The notes under the pieces are model-generated. The model was not told the DNA's origin. It worked only from the letters and a program-made list of their open reading frames with translations, and searched no databases. Both the position numbers and the translations under genes were made by a program. From the NCBI GenBank assembly GCA_964463485.1, contig CAYXDO010000014.1, positions 1 to 64,000 of the forward strand: a DNA stretch of 64,000 nt. The letters are read 5' to 3'. The stretch is from CAYXDO01 sp964463485 (GTDB taxonomy: Bacteria; Myxococcota; Kuafuiibacteriia; Kuafuiibacteriales; Kuafuiibacteriaceae). Shown here piece after piece: positions 28,094 to 37,064 of the stretch; positions within the stretch are counted from its first letter, which is position 1; each line of letters begins with the position of its first letter.

Positions 28094-29533
28094 TCAACCC
28101 TTTACCACCGCGAGCGGTACGAGCTTGGCGACCTTCTGCGCCAAGCCTGCCCCGTGCACCACCTCTACGACGTCGGAGACGTCTTTGTAAGCTTCGGGGA
28201 TCTCTTCCTCGACGGTCCCCTTGTCGTCGCTGCGAACGAAGATCCCAACCTGCTGCAGCTCTCGGAAAATCGACCGACCCTTCGCCGCTTTTTTCGCCGC
28301 GGCCCGCGAGAGGTGGCGGCCGGCGCCATGACAGCAGGACCCAAAGGTCTCGTCCATCGCTCGGTTGCTCCCCGCGAGCACGAATGAGTATCGACCCATG
28401 TCGCCGGGAACGAGCACGGGCTGACCAACCGACCGATACTTCGCCGGCACCTTCTCGTGACCAGGTCCAAAGGATCGCGTGGCGCCCTTGCGATGAACAC
28501 AAACGCGTCTCGTCTTGCCGTCGACTTCGTGATCTTCCCACTTCGCGATGTTGTGGCAGACGTCGTAGACGAGCTCGAGCCCGAGCGCGACATCCGACCT
28601 GCCGAGAAACTCACTCATCGCCTGACGCACGAAGTGAGTCATCATTTGGCGATTCGCGAAGGCGAAGTTGATCGCGCAGGCCATCGCCGAAAAATAGGTC
28701 TGGGCCTCGGGGCTGCCGAGGGGAGCGGCGCACAGCTGCCGATCGGGGAGCTCGATTTTGTACTGCCGCGACGCCCGGAGCATCATGCGAAGGGAGTCGT
28801 CGCAGACCTGGTAGCCGAAGCCGCGGCTCCCGGAGTGAATCATGAGTGTGATTTTGCCGAGCTCGAGCCCAAAAGCCCGAGCGGCGACCTCGTCGTAAAT
28901 CTCCGAAACATATCCCAGCTCCGCGAAGTGATTTCCCGAGCCGAGGGACCCGAGCTGCGGACGACCTCGGTCTTTGGCCCGCTCCGACACGACCGAAGGG
29001 TCGGCCCCCTGAAAACAGCCTCCTTCTTCGATCACCTCGAGGTCCGCGGTGCGCGCATACCCGTTCGACAGCGCCCAGCGCGCGCCGGTGCGCAGCACGT
29101 CGTCGAGCTCCCGCGCCGAAAGGCTGCGGTGACTCTTCGAGCCCACACCCGAAGGAATCGCCCGGTGCAATGCGAGCGAGAGGTCCTCTATGCGATCGGC
29201 GAGCTCGCTTCGGTCCACATTCGTCCGAAGCAGACGCACCCCGCAGTTGATGTCATATCCTACGCCCCCAGGTGAAAGGACCCCCTCGTCTTCGTCGAAG
29301 GCGGCGACGCCGCCGATCGGGAACCCATAGCCCCAATGAATGTCGGGCATGGCAAAAGAGTATTTCAGAATTCCCGGGAGGTGCGCCACGTTCGCCACCT
29401 GCTCCGGACTCTTGTCCTTCTGAATATCGCGCATCATCCGCTCGGACGCATAGATGCGGCCGGGGACGCGCATCTTGCCGCGGGCGGGAATCTCGTAGCG
29501 AAAGTCGTCGATCCGTTTCAGCTCCAAACCCAT
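28094..29533 (-). CDS. rtcB: RtcB-type RNA ligase
   Basis: A 479-residue RtcB with the family's full length. The manganese-site segment YDINCGVR and the catalytic histidine context CCHGAGR are present, as are the conserved SLGSGNHFAE and IHSGSRG motifs. RtcB joins RNA 2',3'-cyclic phosphate and 5'-OH ends using GTP, for RNA repair or tRNA splicing. No archease or RtcR/RtcA gene lies next to it. It is flanked on both sides by unrelated envelope genes on the same strand and is probably transcribed alone or with the lipoprotein at 29549. Confidence 0.97.
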   Translation of the reverse strand: MGLELKRIDDFRYEIPARGKMRVPGRIYASERMMRDIQKDKSPEQVANVAHLPGILKYSFAMPDIHWGYGFPIGGVAAFDEDEGVLSPGGVGYDINCGVRLLRTNVDRSELADRIEDLSLALHRAIPSGVGSKSHRSLSARELDDVLRTGARWALSNGYARTADLEVIEEGGCFQGADPSVVSERAKDRGRPQLGSLGSGNHFAELGYVSEIYDEVAARAFGLELGKITLMIHSGSRGFGYQVCDDSLRMMLRASRQYKIELPDRQLCAAPLGSPEAQTYFSAMACAINFAFANRQMMTHFVRQAMSEFLGRSDVALGLELVYDVCHNIAKWEDHEVDGKTRRVCVHRKGATRSFGPGHEKVPAKYRSVGQPVLVPGDMGRYSFVLAGSNRAMDETFGSCCHGAGRHLSRAAAKKAAKGRSIFRELQQVGIFVRSDDKGTVEEEIPEAYKDVSDVVEVVHGAGLAQKVAKLVPLAVVKG

Positions 29534-29548
29534 AAAATCCTCTCACGC

Positions 29549-31066
29549 TCAGTCCGCCCACCGGCGGGAGTCAAGCACTCGATCGCAGTCGAACGGCGCG
29601 ATGCCTGCCGGGTTGCGAAGAGGCGAGGCACAGTATTCGAAGACGAGACCCATCGCTTCGATGGGAACGACCCCGCCCTCGCTGGCGGGCCTGTACCCTG
29701 AGCGATGGTCGTAGGTGCCGTCGGGAACGGAAGGGTCCCAGAGGTTCCAGCGAGACCACGCCGAGTAGCTCTCGGCGGCGCGGGCGAGCTCGGTCATGAC
29801 GTCTGTGGCCTCGTCGTGATTCAAGGGCATGCCAAACGCGGCGGCCCGAAGCATCAGGATCGCGAGGTCGGCGGGCCAGCTCCGATCGGATTGACCCGGT
29901 TCGTCGCTCTCGGGATTTCGGTAACGCTCGATGCGTATCATCAACCCGGTGAGTAAATTCCTCGCGACCTCGAAGTCTCGATGGACCAACGCGTTGCTGA
30001 GGGCGGCCACGTGAAAGGTTTGAACGATGTGGTAATTGTAATAGTGAACGGAGGTCGCGATCCCTTCGTAGTCGTTGCCCTCGTTGAAACCGCACGCGTT
30101 TCCGCGGCTCTCGCCAAAGGCGATGTAGGCAGTGCCGAGCTTCGCGGCGCACTCGGCATTGGGTATGAGCTCTTCGTATCGCACGAAGCTCGCGAGGTCC
30201 TCGGTAGGAACGAAGGCCTTTCCGGCGGCGTCTTTGGTTCGAATCACGTACCCGGATTCGACGATGTCCTCGGCAAATCCGGCTAAGTGCGACAACGCCT
30301 CGCTCGCGGCATCTTTGACGGCCCTGTCGGAAGCGTCGGCGCTCAAGTACATCAGCCACGGCACCGCGGCGTATACGTGAGGCAGGTCGTCTTTCGACCG
30401 CATGTTGGTGACGTAGATGTCGCCCCAATCCGGATTCCTTGGGTAGTGCAGCCGCTGTGCGTTCCAGGACTCGTAGGTCGTGTACCACGGAGAATAGTCG
30501 ACGGCCTTCTCCCTCCCGTCCGGCAAGGTGAAGCGATGATTCTGGGCGACTACGTTGCGCGCCATGAGATATGGGTTCGGGTCGTTCTCGTCGTAAACCA
30601 ACCCACGAATCGAAGCGGTCAGCGCCTTGGCGTATTGTTCCGCGACCTTGGCCATGTCGGGGTCCTTGGTCGCCAGATAGCCCGCGGCCGCGCCTGCCAA
30701 AACCTGGCTCGTCGGGATGTAGACATTGTGCGCTCCGCCCGAGGCCGAGTGTGTAAAAGTCACGAGGTTGCCCGCCTTCACTGCGTCCACGTCGTGCCAC
30801 CAAAGGGCATAGTCACGCCTTCCGGTCGACGCGTCCACGCCATGGCTCGTCTCGTGAATCCATGCGAAGTACTTCGACCTCGCAAAAAAACGCGTCACGG
30901 ACTGAGTTGCCTGAGCCCTCAGCGCCTCACCAACAGGCTCGCCCAAGTCGGGCCGGTCGAACGCGAACGGGAGCGCCCTCGGCAGGCCCTCCTCGGGCAC
31001 CTCCTCCGCTCCGCAGGCCGCCGAACACGACAGCGCGAAGGCGGCCAGAGTCCTAGGCAATCGCAT
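29549..31066 (-). CDS. Lipoprotein with helical, glycosidase-like repeats
   Basis: A 505-residue lipoprotein with the start ATG of MRLPRTLAAF and lipobox SAAC. After about 40 residues the body is strongly helical with aromatic-rich segments (FAWIHETSHGVD, ALWWHDVDAVKAG, VHYYNYHIVQ), like alpha/alpha-toroid enzymes that bind glycans. No certain catalytic pair can be named. It lies 16 bp from rtcB and is on the same strand. A carbohydrate-active role is a guess from composition; the lipoprotein call is firmer. Confidence 0.7.
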   Translation of the reverse strand: MRLPRTLAAFALSCSAACGAEEVPEEGLPRALPFAFDRPDLGEPVGEALRAQATQSVTRFFARSKYFAWIHETSHGVDASTGRRDYALWWHDVDAVKAGNLVTFTHSASGGAHNVYIPTSQVLAGAAAGYLATKDPDMAKVAEQYAKALTASIRGLVYDENDPNPYLMARNVVAQNHRFTLPDGREKAVDYSPWYTTYESWNAQRLHYPRNPDWGDIYVTNMRSKDDLPHVYAAVPWLMYLSADASDRAVKDAASEALSHLAGFAEDIVESGYVIRTKDAAGKAFVPTEDLASFVRYEELIPNAECAAKLGTAYIAFGESRGNACGFNEGNDYEGIATSVHYYNYHIVQTFHVAALSNALVHRDFEVARNLLTGLMIRIERYRNPESDEPGQSDRSWPADLAILMLRAAAFGMPLNHDEATDVMTELARAAESYSAWSRWNLWDPSVPDGTYDHRSGYRPASEGGVVPIEAMGLVFEYCASPLRNPAGIAPFDCDRVLDSRRWAD

Positions 31067-31182
31067 GGCTTCGAAGTAACACACTAGGCGTGCCGACGAC
31101 TACCAAAGGTCGCGATGACGTCCCTGGGCTTGCTCGGCCACCGAATGCAGTCCCGTCGAAGGAAGTGGTATGTAACTCGAGG

Positions 31183-33645
31183 ATGCGGCGTGCGACCGCC
31201 TCGTGGCCGCTCCTCGTGATGGCCGCATGCACAGAGCCCCAGGTCGAGCTCCCCGGCGAGGTGGCCCTCGGCGACCTCATCATCGTAGCAACCACAGATC
31301 GGGTCGAGGTCTCTCGCGTCGATGGAGTCACCCGCGCAGCGACGGCGCCTGACGACGCCACTCTCATTCATGTCTCCTCCAGCCACCTCGTGGACGAGTC
31401 CGGAGCTCCACTGCCCGACACTTGGCTCGATCGCGTGATCGCCACACGCTCGCCCCAGGAGAGCGAGGGCGGGCTCTGCCGCCGCTGCCTGGGCCATCCC
31501 GAGGGTGATCCGGTCGTCGTTCATTCAGGCGATCTGTGCCGCCTCCCGAAAACGAGTCGGCGCCTTCATGGCGACGGCGACGTGCTCGACATCCTCCTCG
31601 CTTGGCCCGGTGAGTGTGACTGTTCGATCCCGAGCCCCTCGCCGCGCCAGGGAACCGTTCGCGGAGCCGTGTTGTCGAGCGAAGATGGGTACGGGCCGGT
31701 GCTGCGGCACGCCGTGAGCCCCGAGGGCTGGTCGGCCTTCGTGAGCGTCGATGGGTTGAGGGTCGCCGACGCCAACGGTCGGTTGTCTCGCTACTCCCCC
31801 GCGGTGACGAACCCCCTGGGTTGCGGACCCTCCAATCCGGGCCCCGATTTTTCCAAATACACGAGCATCGGGATGTTCAGCCCTACGACGATTCTCGGGG
31901 TCATGGAGCTCGATCGAGGAGATCGAATCGACGTGTGGGATTTGGCGGGCTCCGAACCCGTACTCATCGGCCAAGGTCCCGCGACCAACACCCCCGATTT
32001 GATCCTGGCCCTCCCGGACGGACGGGCTCTACTCATCTACGAGGCGTCGGGATCCGGACAAGCGGCCGTGGACGAATGCACATTCGACGGCTCAGACGTC
32101 GAATGTCGACCGATGATCCAACACGAGCAGATCCGAGGTGTGTCCACGCCCGTCGTTTTCGGAGACGACTTGGTGTTCTTGAACAGGGAGTTGCCACCGG
32201 CGATCGTCGCTGCGCGCGACACCGGGTCAGGATGGGAGGTTCGAGCGAGCCCGTTGGGCGACGGTGTCCTCGATCCTTCCGAGAGCCTGAGAAGCCTTGG
32301 TTTTGGAAGAACCAGCGAGGGTCTATTCATGTTCTTCTGCGCCGAGGACGACGTTTCCGCCGCCTACTTTGGAGCCGCCGTTCCCGACCCGAGCACGCTC
32401 GATGACTCGACCTGGGTGAACGGCCTCGAGGTTTTCAGGATCGCGCGCATCGACGGCGGCGACTGTGATGGGTTTCTCTCGGACTTGGCCTCACCCACAC
32501 GCATTCTGTCCGGACGTCGCTGGTATTCGCTGGGTCCGACCGGCATCGAACCCGCCGCGGCTCCTCCGGGCGTGACCGTCCCTGCCTCGTTCGTCTATGA
32601 GAACCTCCGCCGCGCCTTCGTCCTGTCGCAAGCCGGGCACATCTTCGTGCGCACGGCCTCGGCCAGCGAGTTTCGACTCATCTTCGGCCCGACTTTTCGT
32701 GCCAGCGCGCACCACGACGACTTCCACGCCTCGGCGACTCGCGGCGACGAGGTTTGGCTATTTTCGCCCGTCGAAACACGACGCGTGAAGCCCGGCCCGG
32801 CTCCGGTAGTCTCCGTCCGAGACCTCGACCTCGGTGGGTTGGAGGCAGACCTGGTCACAGCGGCGCTCTACGACCAAAGGCGCGACCGGTTCTTGCTTGG
32901 CGGCAGCAACACGAGCTCGGGCGGATGGGTCGCCCTCCTCGATCCCGAGACTCTAGCGGCCAGCGACGCACAGGCGCTCCCGAGCATCGTGATCGATCTC
33001 GCGGAAACTCTCCCCGGGCGATTCATCATCGTCCTTGCTGACTCGACTCTTTTCGAATGGGTCGAAGGCACGCTGTCCGAAATCGAAATGGACTGGGACG
33101 ACCCACGCACGGACGCGGTCGAGGACCGACCCGCCGAACCACCAAGGCGGTGTCACACGCGCAACGATTTCGATATCTCTTCCCGGTTCAAAGCCGTCGA
33201 CGGGGCCAAGGGCTCCGCCTTGGCGGTCGGGTGCGATGGGCTCGCGATACGAGTCCACCCCGGCCGCGCGGAGCGAGTGGCCATCCCCACGAATCCCGAT
33301 GTGACCGCGGTCCATTCGTTCTGCGCGGACGCAGCCGTGGGTGCGGCCAAATATGGCGAACGCCGCGGTGTCTTCCGCATCGACAGCGCCGCAGCAAAGG
33401 AGACCACGCTCCAGCTTCTCGAGAATCGCACGCCGACCGATCGGGACCAACTCGGCGGAGCTCCCATGGATCTACTGTGGACGGGCGAAAGAGTGGCTGT
33501 TCAGTTCCTCGACGGGATTCAATTCGTCGGGATCGACTCACCCTTTCAAACCGGTGCCACTCTTGGCACGGCCAGCTCCCTCGACGGCTGGATCGTCGCG
33601 GCCGGAGCCATGGGCGTCACCGTCGTCGCTCGTGAGTGTCCGTAA
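31183..33645 (+). CDS. Large lipoprotein, beta-propeller-like (copy C of the lineage family)
   Basis: An 820-residue lipoprotein; the ATG at 31183 opens a signal peptide ending in lipobox MAAC. It shares the plan of the 818-residue protein at 3453. The Cys cluster aligns: CRRC, then GDLCRLP about 17 residues later, then GECDCSIP, matching CGRC, GDSCPLP and GQCACPWP. The remaining 650 residues are short beta strands suggesting a propeller. It is divergent from the 505-residue lipoprotein and convergent with copy D. The repeated occurrence in one window points to a recently expanded family. The function is unknown. Confidence 0.8.
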   Translation: MRRATASWPLLVMAACTEPQVELPGEVALGDLIIVATTDRVEVSRVDGVTRAATAPDDATLIHVSSSHLVDESGAPLPDTWLDRVIATRSPQESEGGLCRRCLGHPEGDPVVVHSGDLCRLPKTSRRLHGDGDVLDILLAWPGECDCSIPSPSPRQGTVRGAVLSSEDGYGPVLRHAVSPEGWSAFVSVDGLRVADANGRLSRYSPAVTNPLGCGPSNPGPDFSKYTSIGMFSPTTILGVMELDRGDRIDVWDLAGSEPVLIGQGPATNTPDLILALPDGRALLIYEASGSGQAAVDECTFDGSDVECRPMIQHEQIRGVSTPVVFGDDLVFLNRELPPAIVAARDTGSGWEVRASPLGDGVLDPSESLRSLGFGRTSEGLFMFFCAEDDVSAAYFGAAVPDPSTLDDSTWVNGLEVFRIARIDGGDCDGFLSDLASPTRILSGRRWYSLGPTGIEPAAAPPGVTVPASFVYENLRRAFVLSQAGHIFVRTASASEFRLIFGPTFRASAHHDDFHASATRGDEVWLFSPVETRRVKPGPAPVVSVRDLDLGGLEADLVTAALYDQRRDRFLLGGSNTSSGGWVALLDPETLAASDAQALPSIVIDLAETLPGRFIIVLADSTLFEWVEGTLSEIEMDWDDPRTDAVEDRPAEPPRRCHTRNDFDISSRFKAVDGAKGSALAVGCDGLAIRVHPGRAERVAIPTNPDVTAVHSFCADAAVGAAKYGERRGVFRIDSAAAKETTLQLLENRTPTDRDQLGGAPMDLLWTGERVAVQFLDGIQFVGIDSPFQTGATLGTASSLDGWIVAAGAMGVTVVARECP

Positions 33646-33720
33646 CGGGACCGAGGGGCTCTGGGCTTGACTTTGCCCCTACTCTCTCCGACCGAATCGC
33701 CCGCCCCTGAGTTTAGAAAC

Positions 33721-35427
33721 TCACTTCGGGCGCATGCGATGGACGACTCCGTCGGCCGAGAGAATCCACACCGAGCTCGCGCCCGACTGCAGATCGACGA
33801 TCTCCTCTTCTGCGATCAGGTGAGAAGCGAACAGGAACCGTCCGGCCACCGGGTCGATCAGCTGGACGTATCCCTGGCCGTCTGCGGCGAGCGCCGCGAG
33901 AAGAAACCTCGAATCTCCAGGCCACCGAGAGATCGAACCTGGAAGCGATCTCCGCTCGAACGCAGTCATCTGAGCGCAGCCGGAGTCGGCCTGGAGAGAG
34001 AAGACGACTACGGAATCCACCGCGCTGAGCACGACCTCCCCATCGAACACGAAGATACGGCGCGGATCGGTGTCACGGGTGGCCGAACACCCCGCGAGCA
34101 GGGCGACGTCAATGGCGCGGTCGACTGTGAGAGTGTTGTCTTGGAAAGTCGTGACTCGGTCGTCGGATGTCAGCCTAGCGAACGTCGAAGGTGTCGGTGC
34201 AGCGAGGTCGAGCGCGTAGTCCTCGGGCTCGTCCGACCTTCCGATCGCTTCGAGGCTCGAACGGCCCCAAGTCATGATCGACCCCCTGCTCGCTCCGGAC
34301 ACACTCTGGATCGAGGCTCCCACTGCGTCTTGGTTGAGTGCGAGCCCGGTGATGACGGCGTCCTCTGCGATGCCTTCGAGGACGATGCGACCCGTCTCGA
34401 CCCCGGTGGCGTCGAACCTCACGATCGCCGGCTCGGCCCCGCCGATCGCGGCGAAAATGTCCCCGTCGGCGCGGAGCTTCACGACACAGCCAGGAGCCTC
34501 CACTGATCGGTCGATCACCGGAGGGTCTCCGGCGAGCCAGACGAGGGAGCCGCCGGCGGCACAATCCAAGCCGGCGCTCACGGCGACGACCGCCCGGTCG
34601 CCGGGGAGCGCACTCATCGCCGCGGGGCGGCCAGCGAGCTCGATGCGCGAAACGTCGAAGGACAAGGACGACGGTTCGTGGATGAATCGGACCTCGCACT
34701 CAGGAAAGTCGGACTCGGAGGTCCCTCTGCAGCGCATCGTGAAGTCGCCGCCATCGCAGGTCCCGACAGGTCGGTCGTCCGCGACATGAAGGCCCCCTCG
34801 TCCGTCGACCGCGGCGCGTATTCGGAACGCGGCACAATCGCCGGCGCTGACTTCCAATAGGCAGCCCTCCTGAGTCACTCGCCAAGGACAACTCCTCGAC
34901 GCACAACCCACGTCGGCGAATCCGACCAGGCCCGGCTGCACGATGTGAGGACAGCGCGCCAGCCCTTTCGAAGTGAGGCTTGGCGCGAGGGTCACGGGCT
35001 CGAGGATGGCGACGCCGTCTTTGATGAGTCCTTGGAAAGTATCGTTCGGGGGCGGCCAGAGCGGGTCCTCCGGGAGGGCCAGCATGAGCGGCCCCGCGTC
35101 GCCTGGAGCAGCGTTCGGGATCGCCGACTCGAGTCGGTCCTCCGAGTACGCTACCAAGGTGACCGAGGCCGCTTCGGTCCGCTCGAGCGAGACCTCGGTT
35201 TCGATGACCTCGGCGCCCGCTGAAATGAGTGGCGTCGATGCAACCACTCGATCCTGGCTGGATTGGAAAACGAGACCGACAAAGTCCAGAGACAGGTCGG
35301 GCACGACGATGCTGAGTCGATCCTCGCACGCCACGGACCACACACCGAGGGCCAGCGCCAGGATGATCTCCGAGCTCCGAGCGAGCTCCAGCGAGCGCCC
35401 TCGTTGGTGTGGAAATTCGCTCGTCAC
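33721..35427 (-). CDS. Lipoprotein, beta-propeller-like (copy D of the lineage family)
   Basis: A 568-residue lipoprotein; the signal peptide ends in lipobox SVAC near residue 35, with a longer than usual N-terminus from the first ATG. An N-terminal beta domain is followed by a Cys-rich stretch (CASRSCPW, EGCLLEVSAGDCAAF), then propeller-like strands ending WILSADGVVHRM. It resembles copies A and C in order but its cysteines are spaced differently. It converges with copy C across a 75-bp gap. No enzymatic motif is visible. Confidence 0.75.
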   Translation of the reverse strand: MTSEFPHQRGRSLELARSSEIILALALGVWSVACEDRLSIVVPDLSLDFVGLVFQSSQDRVVASTPLISAGAEVIETEVSLERTEAASVTLVAYSEDRLESAIPNAAPGDAGPLMLALPEDPLWPPPNDTFQGLIKDGVAILEPVTLAPSLTSKGLARCPHIVQPGLVGFADVGCASRSCPWRVTQEGCLLEVSAGDCAAFRIRAAVDGRGGLHVADDRPVGTCDGGDFTMRCRGTSESDFPECEVRFIHEPSSLSFDVSRIELAGRPAAMSALPGDRAVVAVSAGLDCAAGGSLVWLAGDPPVIDRSVEAPGCVVKLRADGDIFAAIGGAEPAIVRFDATGVETGRIVLEGIAEDAVITGLALNQDAVGASIQSVSGASRGSIMTWGRSSLEAIGRSDEPEDYALDLAAPTPSTFARLTSDDRVTTFQDNTLTVDRAIDVALLAGCSATRDTDPRRIFVFDGEVVLSAVDSVVVFSLQADSGCAQMTAFERRSLPGSISRWPGDSRFLLAALAADGQGYVQLIDPVAGRFLFASHLIAEEEIVDLQSGASSVWILSADGVVHRMRPK

Positions 35428-35546
35428 TCGAGATCAACTTCGCCGCGTGAGCCGAGCCGGTCAACTCGCATTCGCTCGGTCCGAGAGCACATGGCTCACG
35501 GGCCGACGACGGTCGCGGACGCAGGAATTGGTGGTATGGAACAGAG

Positions 35547-37064
35547 GTGCTTCGCGCTGTCGCTCTCGTCGTCCTCACTTGCTCTGGCACGGTCTACGCG
35601 GCCGAAACCGCGACTGTCACTTCGACCACCCAGAATTCGGCGTCCGCGGTCTTGCCCGGAGCGACGCCCCCTCGACTTGCGGTGACCTTTCGGAACCAGC
35701 CGGTGTTTTACATCGCCGACGACGGAGGCGCGTCTGGCAAGCAGCGAGCCTTGGCGATGTCAGAGGCGCTCGAGGGCGCATTGGAATCGTCCACCCGCGG
35801 GAGAAGGGACGCGCCCAATGCCTCGATCAAGACTCAAGGGACATTTGCGGTCCTCCAAGTTCGCGGCTACTTGGTCGGCGAGCTCCACGTGCGAGACGCC
35901 CACGCCGCGGGCTACGACGATCTGCCGGCGTTCGCGCGATCGCTCGAGGACGGGCTTGGCTTATTCGTCGCCGATCAGCGGCGGCGCGCGGCCCTCCAAG
36001 GCAATGCGCTCCATGTCTTCACGGCCGGAGTGATTCTCTTCGTGGGACTGCTGTTGCTGCGACTCGCTCGCTACCTATTTCGGCGAGCCGATGAGTACCT
36101 GGACGATCGGAGCAGCACGCTGCGTCCCATCGAATTGTTCAGCGTACCCATCATCGGGGTGGAGGGTGTCGGCGCTGCAGCGGCGCTCGGCGTGGCGATC
36201 GGACGCGTCGGAGCTTACGTGGGAATCATCCTCACCACTCTGTCCTTGTCGTTGTCCCAATTCGAAGTGGCTCGGGAATGGGTCACCGCCGCGTTGAGCT
36301 GGGCGTCGAAGCCGATACTCACCGGGTTGGAGGATGCGGTCGGAGCGGTCCCGCGACTCGTGTTGGCGGCATTCCTCGTCGTGGTGGCGAGCGGTGCCTT
36401 GAGAGTGACACGGTTGCTGCTCGGACAAGACGGGCTGACGAGGACCTCTCGCGGAGCGCTCACGCCGTCTCGCGCCAGAGTGCTCGAAATCGTCGTTTCG
36501 CTCGCGGTGGTCCTGTTGATGGCGCCGTTGGCGATCGGCGCTGGGTTTGGGCGATTTCACACGCCGATGGAAATTCTCGTTCTGGCGCTCGCCTCGAGCG
36601 GAGCGCTCGCGCTGACACCTTCGCTCGCCAGCGCGGTGGTCGGACTCCTGACGATCTGGCGAGGGACGCTCAGCGAGGGTCAGATGGTGAACGTACGCGG
36701 AGTCCGTGGCCGGATCTCCGCGGTCACACCTTGGGAAGTGGAGGTCGAGGGGGAGAGGGCACGGACGATCATACCCATGTTATCGCTCGTCGCGACTCCG
36801 GTCGTGCACGAAGATGGAGGCTCCACCCAGCTCCTCTTGACGGTGAAGAGGACCATCGGCATTCGGGAGCTCGTCGATGCGGCACGACGTCTCACTCAGG
36901 AGCTCTCACCCAAGGCTTCCGTGCGGTGTGTGCGCTTCGATCTCGACCAACTCGAGCTCAACGTGAATGGTCTGGAGGGGAGCGTCGACGCCGAGCAAAT
37001 ACTATTTCGGTTGACCGATCGTGACTCAGGACTCGAAATCGTGGGCGCGAGGATCGGCGACTGA
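35547..37064 (+). CDS. MscS-like mechanosensitive channel homologue
   Basis: A 505-residue membrane protein with GTG start and signal peptide. A periplasmic domain of about 130 residues is followed by several transmembrane segments (about 157-178, 205-235, 265-285, 310-330 and 340-370) and then an MscS-type beta domain (about 375-415, WRGTLSEGQMVNVRGVRGRISAVTPWEV). The alpha/beta C-terminal domain fits MscS. The final stop overlaps the next ATG (TGATG), coupling it to a cation antiporter. Co-expression suggests joint ion or osmotic control. Confidence 0.8.
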   Translation: MLRAVALVVLTCSGTVYAAETATVTSTTQNSASAVLPGATPPRLAVTFRNQPVFYIADDGGASGKQRALAMSEALEGALESSTRGRRDAPNASIKTQGTFAVLQVRGYLVGELHVRDAHAAGYDDLPAFARSLEDGLGLFVADQRRRAALQGNALHVFTAGVILFVGLLLLRLARYLFRRADEYLDDRSSTLRPIELFSVPIIGVEGVGAAAALGVAIGRVGAYVGIILTTLSLSLSQFEVAREWVTAALSWASKPILTGLEDAVGAVPRLVLAAFLVVVASGALRVTRLLLGQDGLTRTSRGALTPSRARVLEIVVSLAVVLLMAPLAIGAGFGRFHTPMEILVLALASSGALALTPSLASAVVGLLTIWRGTLSEGQMVNVRGVRGRISAVTPWEVEVEGERARTIIPMLSLVATPVVHEDGGSTQLLLTVKRTIGIRELVDAARRLTQELSPKASVRCVRFDLDQLELNVNGLEGSVDAEQILFRLTDRDSGLEIVGARIGD

